A stretch of 64,000 nt of DNA from NCBI RefSeq assembly GCF_000165835.1, contig NC_014642.1:183896-247895 (forward strand), in the 5' to 3' direction. Numbering within the stretch: position 1 is the first letter of the stretch; every line of letters begins with the position of its first letter. Below the pieces are notes generated by a model that saw nothing but the letters and a program-made list of their open reading frames with translations, did no database searches and was not told the DNA's origin. Shown here piece by piece: positions 53,001-61,206 of this stretch. The DNA is from Achromobacter xylosoxidans A8. Its GTDB lineage: Bacteria; Pseudomonadota; Gammaproteobacteria; Burkholderiales; Burkholderiaceae_B. The position numbers were made by a program, and so were the translations under genes.

Positions 53001-54737
53001 TCAACCTCGCTCACGCGCGTAATCCTCGTGCGCTTCTACCGGCGCCAGCTCACCACTGCTTGTAGTCGAGGAGTTGGCTTCGAGAAGCGCGAATTGAGCC
53101 ACGGCTTCGTCGCGCGACATTGCTTCCGAACCAGCCTCGTCCTTGTCAACCGGAAGCGACGGTGCTGCACCATCGAACGAAGCGGCGGGTTCCGAATCAA
53201 CGTTGAATGTAATGCCGGCTTCCATGGACGGCGGCGATGTGAGATCTTCACCTGGAGAACTCGGGGAAGAATCAGCCGATCCGTCGATCCTTGGAGCTGA
53301 CTGGTCCGGTCCCTGCTGAAGGCTATCGCTCACCGCATGTGCAAACTCTGGGACGTCGTGCTGATCCGCAGAATCCGGGTAGAAATCACCGACATCGGGA
53401 GCGTCACTCACTCGCTGAACAAGCTCCGCGATTTCGGCTTCATCGGGTGCCGCTCCCAGACGCTCAAGGGCGAGCGATTTCCTCCAATCTTTACCCAACA
53501 GGTCCGTCAAGGAACCGTCCATTTCCGCGAGCAACTGTTCCCGAATCGGCGAATCCGCGGTGCATTGATACACCTCGCGCGCCGCCTCCGTCACTGCGAG
53601 ACGGAGCAAATTCAATTCGTCCAAGTGCGGCTGGTGCCTCGCGGTGATGCCCTTGACCTCTTCGGCGAACGCAGCAGAGATGTCTCGCGGTTGGATCACG
53701 CCGTTCTGCAAAAGCAGAGCTGCAGCCGTGTGACCACCAAATGTCTGGCAATGAACTTGATAGCGGGCCAAGCGCAGGTTCATGGCCCCCCCATAAGCGG
53801 AAAGGCGATCCTGGACCAGGCGGGCCATGCTTCGCAGGTCATTCACAACAGCTGCCATGTAGATTGCTGTCTGCAGACTGGAGTTCTGCCCCACCTCATC
53901 CATTCGCCTCCGGATCTGGGGGTCGTCGCTCGCGCGCACAAATGCCGCCGTGACGAGATCTGCCGCTGTAGTCGCCGGTGTGATTTCAGGAGAGGAGGTC
54001 GCGGTCTCCGCGGCGGTGGGCACGCTCGGCTCTACCTGTTTACTCGCCAACTCTACAGACTCCTGGTTGGCTTTCACGGCCTCGGCAGGCTGCGTGCGGC
54101 TGGCCGCGTCAGTCCGCGCCGGCTCAGCAGGACCGGAGGGGGCCGACTCGGCAGCGTGGAATCGGACATTCGCCTTAGGCTCTTGTCCGCGTTCGTCCTT
54201 CTTTTCCTGATCCTTGGGCCTTTCGTGCACGCCGAGCTTTTCGAACAACAGCCGAAGAATCCGCATCAGTGCTTGCATGAGTCGCATGATCACATTGGGA
54301 TGCACGGCGCCCAATTGGGGGGTGGCGGCGATGGAGCTCTCCACTTTCCGCGCGACTCTTTCCGACTGTTTGGCGGCCCAGAACTCGGCGAGGCGTCGCC
54401 CGTCAAGTGCGTCCGCTGGTCGTTTGACTCGATCGGCAAGCGGCGGCAATCCTTGCGCTGAGGCAGGGCCAGGTCGGAGTGAGCTGCCAAGAGGAGCCGT
54501 CCTGGAAGGCGGGATCGCGCGAGTGGAATCATCTGCGAGGTGGGCTGGGTTGTCATCGCGCTGCCCTGCACGTGCGGCCATTCGCGACGTCTGGGGCGAG
54601 CGGGGTTTGGCTCCTCCAACAAAGAGATTGTCCCGGCCATCGTCCTGGCGCGAAGCGGCGCCGTCTGCCGGTTCCTCTTCCCTGACGATATCCATTTCGT
54701 CAGGCGCTTCTTTTCCGAGATCAGATTTCAACAACAT
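53001..54737 (-). CDS. unknown large protein with RERG tail
   Basis: Encodes 578 residues: low-complexity Pro/Ala/Asp-rich N-terminal 270 residues containing a short amphipathic region around RLMQALMRILRLLFEKLG (150-167), then a helical domain (270-440), and an acidic C-terminus ending EDYARERG. No known domain. It converges with H-NS, the stop codons abutting. Last gene of the minus-strand run from 58324. Confidence 0.65.
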   Translation of the reverse strand: MLLKSDLGKEAPDEMDIVREEEPADGAASRQDDGRDNLFVGGAKPRSPQTSRMAARAGQRDDNPAHLADDSTRAIPPSRTAPLGSSLRPGPASAQGLPPLADRVKRPADALDGRRLAEFWAAKQSERVARKVESSIAATPQLGAVHPNVIMRLMQALMRILRLLFEKLGVHERPKDQEKKDERGQEPKANVRFHAAESAPSGPAEPARTDAASRTQPAEAVKANQESVELASKQVEPSVPTAAETATSSPEITPATTAADLVTAAFVRASDDPQIRRRMDEVGQNSSLQTAIYMAAVVNDLRSMARLVQDRLSAYGGAMNLRLARYQVHCQTFGGHTAAALLLQNGVIQPRDISAAFAEEVKGITARHQPHLDELNLLRLAVTEAAREVYQCTADSPIREQLLAEMDGSLTDLLGKDWRKSLALERLGAAPDEAEIAELVQRVSDAPDVGDFYPDSADQHDVPEFAHAVSDSLQQGPDQSAPRIDGSADSSPSSPGEDLTSPPSMEAGITFNVDSEPAASFDGAAPSLPVDKDEAGSEAMSRDEAVAQFALLEANSSTTSSGELAPVEAHEDYARERG

Positions 54738-54768
54738 CTATAGCTCCAAATAGTTGCCAGACAAAGGT

Positions 54769-55503
54769 CTAGGCTTTCTGTGCGATTCCGCGCCGCAGAT
54801 CCAGAATGATTCTGCGAGCTTCTTCCCTGTCTCCCGGCGCTGTTAGGTCCAGAAGCCGACTGAACTGCGCGTCCTGCTCATTGGTCCCTCCGAGCGGCTC
54901 CCCTGCTCGGCCCGTCACCCCGGCGCGTAAGTCTTCGAAGGCAGCTTCGGCAGGCCTGCGACTGCCCAAAGCCGAAACACGGTGTGCCGCCATGAGCTTT
55001 TGTTTCGGATCTCCAAATCGGCATGGAATTTCGGTAAGACGATTGCCTAGTACGCCCTGCATCTCGGCGTTCCATGTATGGAGGCCAAGAGAGAATGCGT
55101 TTGGTATCGGATATAGAACATGGCCTTGGGAAGCCGTGGTCGGAAAGTGCGTATCAAGCCACCTTTCGGCTAGGTTTCCGTCTCGGAATGGCCCGTACAT
55201 GACATGCGGGGAAGCGGGCTCCCCCGACGGCATCGCGCACAGCGCAACGGTGCGTTCAAGAATTGCAGCCTCATCTCCGATCCACTGCACCTCCGTAATC
55301 GCATGAAGAGCTGGATCAAACAGGTCGCCCTCGGCGGCGCGCTGACGTACCTTGCGCACCGATGAACCCGGGGCGGCGACCAACAGGCAATGGATGACGA
55401 GGTCCATCGGGTTTGGAAGTGGCCCTCCAGGCGGGAGGACCCCCGGTCCCTTCTGAATTAGGTACAGCCGCGTAAAGAATGGACTGTCGGTGGGAACGTG
55501 CAT
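54769..55503 (-). CDS. hypothetical protein
   Basis: Encodes 244 residues, beginning MHVPTDSPFFTRLYLIQKG and ending RRGIAQKA. Mixed alpha/beta, no membrane span. It follows the 473-residue gene by 2 bp and precedes the 578-residue gene by about 30 bp on the same strand. Function unknown. Confidence 0.6.
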   Translation of the reverse strand: MHVPTDSPFFTRLYLIQKGPGVLPPGGPLPNPMDLVIHCLLVAAPGSSVRKVRQRAAEGDLFDPALHAITEVQWIGDEAAILERTVALCAMPSGEPASPHVMYGPFRDGNLAERWLDTHFPTTASQGHVLYPIPNAFSLGLHTWNAEMQGVLGNRLTEIPCRFGDPKQKLMAAHRVSALGSRRPAEAAFEDLRAGVTGRAGEPLGGTNEQDAQFSRLLDLTAPGDREEARRIILDLRRGIAQKA

Positions 55504-55505
55504 GA

Positions 55506-56927
55506 CTATCCTCCGCGCGGGCGATCACCCGGCTTTAATTGACGACCGACCTGGCGGTCCCGCTCTTGCACCGCATCAGCCAACTGCGCGTACTCTTGGT
55601 ACATGAGGTCGAAACTGAGACGAATCCCGCTTGCCCGGGCGAATTCGTGGAGCGTCGCTACCTCAGCGAGGTTTCGCTGCGCCGCCTGGCGGGCGACTGC
55701 GGTATCGGTGCTGTGAGTCGCGATGACAGTAGCGTGGTCCCTGGGGACTGGCTCCCCGGTGAGTGGGGAAAGGCTGACCTGGAAGCCCATGCGCTGCGCG
55801 GCATCAGAAAGCATCCCGATAGCCCGAGCATCAGGCGAGACCACACCTATGGGGCGTTCCTCTGCCCTTGGTGCTCGCACGGCCGGCCCATCCTTCTTCT
55901 GAGAGCCGTTGGCCCGAGAGGCACCATCGAGCATGCGATCAGCGCTTCTGCCGAGCCTTGCAATCTCCGAGATCGACCGACCAGCCAGATCAATTCGACG
56001 CTGAGCTCCTTGTGCATCCCCAACCCGTTCCAACCCGCGGGCTGCGTATGCGCCAGAGGATGCAAGGCTAGTTGCGCCGCGCACGATCGCCTGCGACTTG
56101 GAGGATCCGGTCACTTCGGCAACGCCACGGGCTACCGAGCCAACTGCTGATACCCAGCCGCTGTAGTCTCCTCTCACTTTCAGCTGAAGACCTTGCTCGG
56201 CGAGGCTGCTGGCCAGCTTTTCGTTCGCCTCATACTCCCACTGCGCCTGAACGACATTGCCGTATAGTCGTGCGCGATGTTCGAGGACAACGCCCCGATA
56301 GAACTCTCTAGGATCGTCTTGGCCTGCCGCGGCCGAGTCCCATTTCATAACCTGGCCCTGCCAGTCTTGACTGTTCTCGCAATATGCAGCGATGGCCAGT
56401 TCCAGGCTTCGTCCAGAATTCGCGGCCCATGTGGACAAATCTGCGTAAGTCTGTGCGAGCTGAACTAGAGCCCCAGCTCGCGCGCTTGAAGAGACGTCCT
56501 GCCACCCGGCGGAGTAACGGTATGCGGTCAGCAGGAGAGACGGCTCAACCGTCTCCAACCCAGGGGAGCATTGTGCCAATCCCTCAATGAGCTCCCTGTT
56601 CTGTAGCACTTCCTCGCCGGCGTCATCTTCGGATTCTTCACTTTGAACCAGGCGCGCGAGCATCGAGTCAGGGTGCACGAGATCCCCGTTTATGCTCACC
56701 CTTGGCGGAGCAAGCCGGAGATCCTCTTCTGCCGCAGCATTCGTCCCCGCAGCGCTTACAGATGCTGCAAATCCGAGTATGAGGAGGCGCCGCCCAAGCG
56801 CGTGCGCGTCTCGAACGATAGTCCCTTTGGTTTCCACTCGAACTTCGTGACCAGCCTCGGCCGCCCGCTGCAGAAAGCTTATGGTGCGGCTGCCAATGCC
56901 ACTGGACAGTTCATTGATAGCCATCAA
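55506..56927 (-). CDS. unknown protein with GDRPRGG tail
   Basis: Encodes 473 residues. A hydrophobic segment (about 46-64, LLILGFAASVSAAGTNAAA) may be an internal membrane anchor or a signal. The rest is helical and Ala-rich, with no motif I recognise. It ends VGRQLKPGDRPRGG. It overlaps the upstream 128-residue gene by 4 bp. Probable member of the group of tagged proteins. Confidence 0.65.
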   Translation of the reverse strand: MMAINELSSGIGSRTISFLQRAAEAGHEVRVETKGTIVRDAHALGRRLLILGFAASVSAAGTNAAAEEDLRLAPPRVSINGDLVHPDSMLARLVQSEESEDDAGEEVLQNRELIEGLAQCSPGLETVEPSLLLTAYRYSAGWQDVSSSARAGALVQLAQTYADLSTWAANSGRSLELAIAAYCENSQDWQGQVMKWDSAAAGQDDPREFYRGVVLEHRARLYGNVVQAQWEYEANEKLASSLAEQGLQLKVRGDYSGWVSAVGSVARGVAEVTGSSKSQAIVRGATSLASSGAYAARGLERVGDAQGAQRRIDLAGRSISEIARLGRSADRMLDGASRANGSQKKDGPAVRAPRAEERPIGVVSPDARAIGMLSDAAQRMGFQVSLSPLTGEPVPRDHATVIATHSTDTAVARQAAQRNLAEVATLHEFARASGIRLSFDLMYQEYAQLADAVQERDRQVGRQLKPGDRPRGG

Positions 56928-57310
56928 TAGCCCCCAGCATTCTGTTGCGTCAACATGCCATCGCCCACTGGGGCGTTGGCGTCAGGATCGAGATAGACCA
57001 CTAGAAGACCGCCACCCAGGTGGGCGGCAATGGTTGCGTCAATTTCCACAGTGGTTTCCTTCTGACCATCTTCCGCGACCCAATACAGGGCCTGCCCGTC
57101 ATAACCACCCGTGAGGCGTTGGCCACGACCTGGTCGGTAAGCAATGGCAATGGCCACTTCGCCGCCGGCCCGCCATATCTGGACCTGCAATGGGCCATCA
57201 TCTGGCGCGCTACGAGCAGCACGTAGGTCCGCAATGGCGCGCTCAAAATCAGGGGGGAGTCGACTCAAGGAGGAATCCATATTCGTCTCAGTAGTTCGGG
57301 ATGTGCGCAT
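56924..57310 (-). CDS. small hypothetical protein
   Basis: Encodes 128 residues (an internal ATG at 57280 is an alternative), beta-rich, ending TQQNAGGY. Starts 12 bp after the HD hydrolase and overlaps the next gene by 4 bp. No family recognised. Confidence 0.55.
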   Translation of the reverse strand: MRTSRTTETNMDSSLSRLPPDFERAIADLRAARSAPDDGPLQVQIWRAGGEVAIAIAYRPGRGQRLTGGYDGQALYWVAEDGQKETTVEIDATIAAHLGGGLLVVYLDPDANAPVGDGMLTQQNAGGY

Positions 57311-57322
57311 TCTGTGCGGGCG

Positions 57323-57946
57323 TCAGCCCCTGCACGATTCGCGCGGGATGTACTTGATAGTCGATGCCTCGACCAGGTCGACGTGTGCTTGTGAGTGCGC
57401 TACCAGGCGATCGTGATAAGTCAGTACGCCTCGTTCACGAAGCCTCTCGAGATGCGCGGGATAAAGCTCATTGAATCGCTCAATGAACCGTTCAAAAGCT
57501 TGTTTGGGAGTCCAGAGCTCGAATTTGGGTCCATTGCCGAAGATCGCTCCCTCCTCCATCTCCTGGAGTTCACTGTCGACGTACTTCACTTCAGGCGAAT
57601 GATGATCCAAGGGCAAATCGAATCGAATTCGTATCGCACGCGTCACCCCGGCTGCCAGCGAGACATACTGGGGGATGAGGTGTTTGATTGGCGAGGCCAG
57701 ATCTCGGACATACGCCTCTTCGCCGTCGTGAAGTAGCCCTTCGAACTGCAGATGCGGCGGCACCATCTGGCTGGCCATCACACAATGCTGCGCGACGCTC
57801 AGAAACTCATCGGGGGGTAACTGCCCGTTCCACCTGCACTCCTTGGACAATCCAAGGGCAATATCGACTATATCCACGTGCCGGGGATCCGGATTTGCGA
57901 AGTCGAATGGATATCGGCTGCTCGTCCTTGCAATTGCCTTGCCCAT
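57323..57946 (-). CDS. HD-domain phosphohydrolase
   Basis: Encodes 207 residues. The HD signature is visible as SVAQH54, LLHDGEEAYVRDLASPIK (H73-D74) and the later YVDSELQEMEE. This resembles the YfbR-like and phage HD hydrolases acting on nucleotides. It could modify nucleotide pools or degrade a signal in the recipient. The C-terminus reads IPRESCRG. Third from last in a run of minus-strand genes from 58324. Confidence 0.82.
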   Translation of the reverse strand: MGKAIARTSSRYPFDFANPDPRHVDIVDIALGLSKECRWNGQLPPDEFLSVAQHCVMASQMVPPHLQFEGLLHDGEEAYVRDLASPIKHLIPQYVSLAAGVTRAIRIRFDLPLDHHSPEVKYVDSELQEMEEGAIFGNGPKFELWTPKQAFERFIERFNELYPAHLERLRERGVLTYHDRLVAHSQAHVDLVEASTIKYIPRESCRG

Positions 57947-57982
57947 GTCTGCTCATTCCAGTGTGGCGCGCCGCGGGTTGCA

Positions 57983-58324
57983 CTAGCCCCTGGGCCGCTC
58001 TTGCGGTCGAGGGATCGACGCTTCCGATACGACGTGGTGGTTCTGCAGACGCTCATGCATCGCCTGTGCGTTTCGGACTGCATCGAGAATGTGCTGCCGC
58101 CCGCGCATAAACGGACTTTCTTCGCGGATCAGATCCACCAGCGGTACACAAGATTCAGGTGCCGGAAGTTTGTCCAGTGCGCCGCTCATCGCCAAGTCCT
58201 GGAACATGCGCGAAGTCGAGAATGGCCTGCCCGTCACCGGAGCCAGTTCCAAGCGATCGCGCAGTTTGTGTAGTTGCTCCGCTTGTTCGCGGGTAAACAA
58301 TTCAGGGCTGCCGCCGGTACGCAT
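57983..58324 (-). CDS. small unknown protein with QERPRG tail
   Basis: Encodes 113 residues, helical, ending IPRPQERPRG. It is first in the run of minus-strand genes and lies 230 bp from site E. No known domain. The tail is the clearest match to the ERPRG end of the 444-residue protein, using different codons. Confidence 0.65.
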   Translation of the reverse strand: MRTGGSPELFTREQAEQLHKLRDRLELAPVTGRPFSTSRMFQDLAMSGALDKLPAPESCVPLVDLIREESPFMRGRQHILDAVRNAQAMHERLQNHHVVSEASIPRPQERPRG

Positions 58325-58399
58325 CTATATCGGTCCTCGTCCTGCAAGCAAGAGTGCCGACCGCGAGCGCTACCAGTGGAACGTAACCATCGACCGTGG

Positions 58400-58421
58400 A
58401 GACTCCATTTAGGCGGAGTCC
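58400..58421. repeat. GACTCC-N-GGAGTC hairpin (third copy of the type)
   Basis: Arms AGACTCCA and CGGAGTCC around a 6-base loop, like 41268-41289. Two arm-edge mismatches make it the weakest copy. It lies 76 bp upstream of the 113-residue gene. Confidence 0.35.
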
Positions 58422-58552
58422 CATCCGGCCTGTTCCTGCTGCTGCGCTAAGCCCAGTTCGACACTACCCCTCGCGTTATGTGTGCCCACTCCCTACCCCA
58501 TCTCACTGAGTCGCTCATAGGAGAAGCAGAGGGTTTCACAGTAAATATCAGT

Positions 58553-58574
58553 ATGAATTACAAGTATAGTTCAT
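58553..58574. promoter_or_regulatory. regulon operator site E (ATGAAT-N10-GTTCAT)
   Basis: Dyad with centre tacaagtata and one mismatch in the right arm, 105 bp upstream of the polyvalent protein start and 229 bp upstream of the minus-strand operon. Together with sites A-D it forms a set of five. Confidence 0.6.
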
Positions 58575-58678
58575 CCTAACAACCGGACTATGCCGACGAT
58601 GTCAAGGAATCAAGGAATGACAAGCGTCGCGCTTAGGCCTGCCCTGTCATGCGTTCATCCCATTTGGAGCTCTAGGGA

Positions 58679-60418
58679 ATGTCAACTCCCCACTATCGTT
58701 ATCTCAATGCTGGCCTTGATCCGCGCATGGCCAGCCAACTAGCCGAGAAGGTGCGCGAGATGCAAAAAAGGGCTCCCGCCAGCCAATGGATCAATGCGAT
58801 TCGCGCCCTGACTCAAAAGGGGGTAAAGCAGAGGGAAATCGAGGAGGCCGGCATTGTCGAGTGGCTGGAGGCACAAGGAAATCACCCAGTCACCCAAGAA
58901 AGCATCCTTGGGCAGCTGGCGTTGCGCCCGACAATTAAGGAGATCGATCTCAGCAGGCCAAAGTACAGGGAGTACGCGGTTCCAGGTCACGACAGATACA
59001 CCGAAACTCTGTATTGCCTCAACTCGCCAAGGGATAACGTGGAGGATCGCTTGGAAGAAATCCGCTTCGAACTTGAAGACCTGGATTTCAATCCCGAACG
59101 TCTCTTGAAAGAGCCAATGTTGGTGCATCAACTTGACGAAGAACGGCGCAAATTGATGTCAGAGCGGGACACGCTTCCGGACTTTACCCGTCATCACTAC
59201 AGCGATATGGTGGATCCGACGACCGGTTCGGCGATAAAGAACCTTATGGCCCATACACGTACAACTCGTCGTGGGGGACTCTTCTTTATCGACGAAATTC
59301 AATCTGACTGGGCCCAGAAACGGAGACGAGCGGGGGACCTGGGCGGCGTACCGGATGGTCCATTCATTGGTCATACTGAAAGCTGGGCGGGTCTAATATT
59401 GCGTCGCGTAATGCAGCGGGCCGCAGAGGACAGCTCAATTACAGGGATCGCGTGGATCAATGCTGATCTGCGCAACGGAGGTCGGTTCCGGCGAGACGAT
59501 GGTCTCGACGAGTTCTACCTTCGTGTCCTCCCCTCCTTGGCCAACAAGGCCCTAAAAGGGACCGGGGTAACGGTGAAAGCGAGTGACGTTCAATTGAACG
59601 CAGGCACAGTTCATTCGCTGCCCTACGTGCCAATGACGCCTGAGGTTCGCGCAAAACTCCGCACCGCTCAGCCGGTATACAGCATGGATCTCGTTCCGAG
59701 GTCCGCTTTAGCTCTCCGCCAGGACATGACCCAATCTGACATGGTGCGCGAAGCCAAGGAGATGCTTGGTAGCACGATGTCCGTGCGCTTGCTCAACAAG
59801 GTGATTCGGGCGGTAAACGGGGAAGAAGAAGAAGAAGTGGCCGCTCGGCAGCTCGACAACCTTATTGAGGTTTCGGTTCGGGCGAGAAGTGCCGGCAGGG
59901 CCTTCAATCATGAGGCTTTCCACTATGCCGAAAGTACCCTCATGTCCCCTCACGAGGCAGAGACATTGCGTGCCGCCTTCGTCGACGGCAGTCCGTTAAA
60001 TGATCGGGTCCGGCGCGCGATGGTCGCCGCACAAATGGCGCCGGAAGCGATTGCTCAATGCTCTGATCCCGTCGAGGCGGCGGCACATGCGTTCTCCTTG
60101 TGGCGGGAGCAGCGCTTTCATTTTGACGAACGCGCTGGAGAGTCGACCGGAACTACGGGTCTGGACCGAACAGTTGGCCGAATTTTCCGAAAGATTGAAA
60201 GCGCCTTCCAGTCTCTAGGTCAGTGGGTTCGTCGCGTTGTCGGAGAGCGCTCCAGCGAGCAGAACGCTCGCGTCAGCGAACGCCTTTTCGAAGCTCTCCG
60301 AGACGGCACCCTGCAGCGCCGTCAGAACGATGGCGGAGAGAAGACTCGCGAAGACGTTCTGTCCTCGAATAGCGCCCGGCCAGCGCCGATCCAATTGGGG
60401 CGCAGTCCCCACGGCTAG
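58679..60418 (+). CDS. polyvalent-type protein with zinc-peptidase-like HEAFH motif
   Basis: Encodes 579 residues. The N-terminal 110 residues (W-x-x-x-I-R-A-L-x-x-K-G-V-K with a following E-W-L) and the segment FIDEIQSDWAQKRR ... GVPDGPFI (203-230) followed by a Trp/Leu-rich region are typical of the large polyvalent proteins of phages and conjugative elements. HEAFH (411-415) is a zincin-like motif with an EAAAHAF segment downstream that could give the third ligand. Such proteins are thought to enter recipients with DNA and to counter host defences. Here the protein is small for the class, and its C-terminus ends GRSPHG. Site E is 105 bp upstream. Confidence 0.8.
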   Translation: MSTPHYRYLNAGLDPRMASQLAEKVREMQKRAPASQWINAIRALTQKGVKQREIEEAGIVEWLEAQGNHPVTQESILGQLALRPTIKEIDLSRPKYREYAVPGHDRYTETLYCLNSPRDNVEDRLEEIRFELEDLDFNPERLLKEPMLVHQLDEERRKLMSERDTLPDFTRHHYSDMVDPTTGSAIKNLMAHTRTTRRGGLFFIDEIQSDWAQKRRRAGDLGGVPDGPFIGHTESWAGLILRRVMQRAAEDSSITGIAWINADLRNGGRFRRDDGLDEFYLRVLPSLANKALKGTGVTVKASDVQLNAGTVHSLPYVPMTPEVRAKLRTAQPVYSMDLVPRSALALRQDMTQSDMVREAKEMLGSTMSVRLLNKVIRAVNGEEEEEVAARQLDNLIEVSVRARSAGRAFNHEAFHYAESTLMSPHEAETLRAAFVDGSPLNDRVRRAMVAAQMAPEAIAQCSDPVEAAAHAFSLWREQRFHFDERAGESTGTTGLDRTVGRIFRKIESAFQSLGQWVRRVVGERSSEQNARVSERLFEALRDGTLQRRQNDGGEKTREDVLSSNSARPAPIQLGRSPHG

Positions 60419-60443
60419 AAGTAGGGACGCAACCACTCAAGGA

Positions 60444-60467
60444 CGCCGCATTGCGGCGTTTTTTTTA
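60444..60467 (+). terminator. intrinsic terminator after the polyvalent gene
   Basis: Stem ACGCCGC / GCGGCGT with a 3-base loop, then a run of eight T (60460-60467). Strong candidate for plus-strand termination, insulating the parS/parAB region from upstream transcription. Confidence 0.9.
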
Positions 60468-60494
60468 TCTCAATCACGAATGAATTATATTGTC

Positions 60495-60551
60495 GGTGAA
60501 TGTCATTCAAATTCAATTTCTGTGGCCACACACAGACAACGAATGACATTC
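60495..60551. repeat. GAATGNCATTC boxes near parS sites
   Basis: GGTGAATGTCATTC at 60495-60508 and GAATGACATTC at 60541-60551. Related boxes occur at 16073, 16133 and 63536. The palindromic core fits a dimeric protein. Confidence 0.5.
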
Positions 60552-60600
60552 GATAACAGTCATCGGCAGTCTGAGCTACTGAGTTCAAATCGACGTCGAT

Positions 60601-61201
60601 CTTTCACCGGTGAAAGATCGGCATCCCGATAACAAGCACTAAGAAACAACGCAGGTATTACTTCCTCAGTCTCGAAGTTTCACCGGTGAAAGATTCTGGC
60701 CATGCCATCGTGAGCCGATTCGAACCTCAGTGCAGTTCCTCGCAACTGCATATCAAAACTGCGATCCCTATTGGCATCTTTAACACGGACACTTTCACCG
60801 GTGAAAGATCAGTGCGATCGCCGACGCGATAAAAATATCGCACCGAAGGGATCGCCCGATTCGCTTCTAACTTTCACCGGTGAAAGCCCAGCCCATAGCT
60901 TTTGCATGACCCATTTCTTTCCGAAATTAGGGATATGCGCAAAGCGATAGGTCAGCGCCAGGCTCCGCATGATCTTTCACCGGTGAAAGTCCCCCGAAGA
61001 ATAGCCGTGGCGTATGCCCAACGATTGGACGGTTTTAAACAGCGAATTTCTTAAAAAATGGACGGATTCTGGATAATTCCTTGAGATAGAGAGCTCATGC
61101 CAATATCATCCGTATATACCATCTATCTCATCTCGAGCTCAGGCCTTTTCGGCTTACAGCGCCTTCCGGCCGCCCCGCGCGGCATCTTTCACCGGTGAAA
61201 G
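60601..61201. repeat. six parS-like palindromes CTTTCACCGGTGAAAG
   Basis: Copies at 60601-60616, 60677-60692 (first base G), 60792-60807, 60871-60886, 60974-60989 and 61186-61201. All keep the 14-bp core TTTCACCGGTGAAA. The last copy overlaps the DNA just before parA's ATG, including the GGTGAAAG that could serve as ribosome binding site. The core equals the chromosomal parS core TTTCACGTGAAA with CG inserted at the centre. Probable ParB-binding centromere; this is inferred from place and symmetry. Confidence 0.85.
61081..61130 (+). promoter_or_regulatory. parAB promoter with inverted-repeat operator
   Basis: A -35-like TTGAGA (61081) and -10-like TATCAT (61104) are 17 bp apart. The perfect 9-bp inverted repeat TGAGATAGA (61082-61090) / TCTATCTCA (61122-61130) flanks the -10. 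This is suitable for autoregulation by ParA or another repressor; it differs from the CTTTCACCGGTGAAAG sites. Confidence 0.6.
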
Positions 61202-61206
61202 TTCAC

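Larger units (their letters stand above)
58325..58678. other. intergenic region with site E and hairpin
   Basis: About 350 bp between divergent genes. It holds the GACTCC-type hairpin (58400-58421), then an AT-rich patch with the dyad site E at 58553-58574. No gene supported. Promoters for both directions are expected here. Confidence 0.55.
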
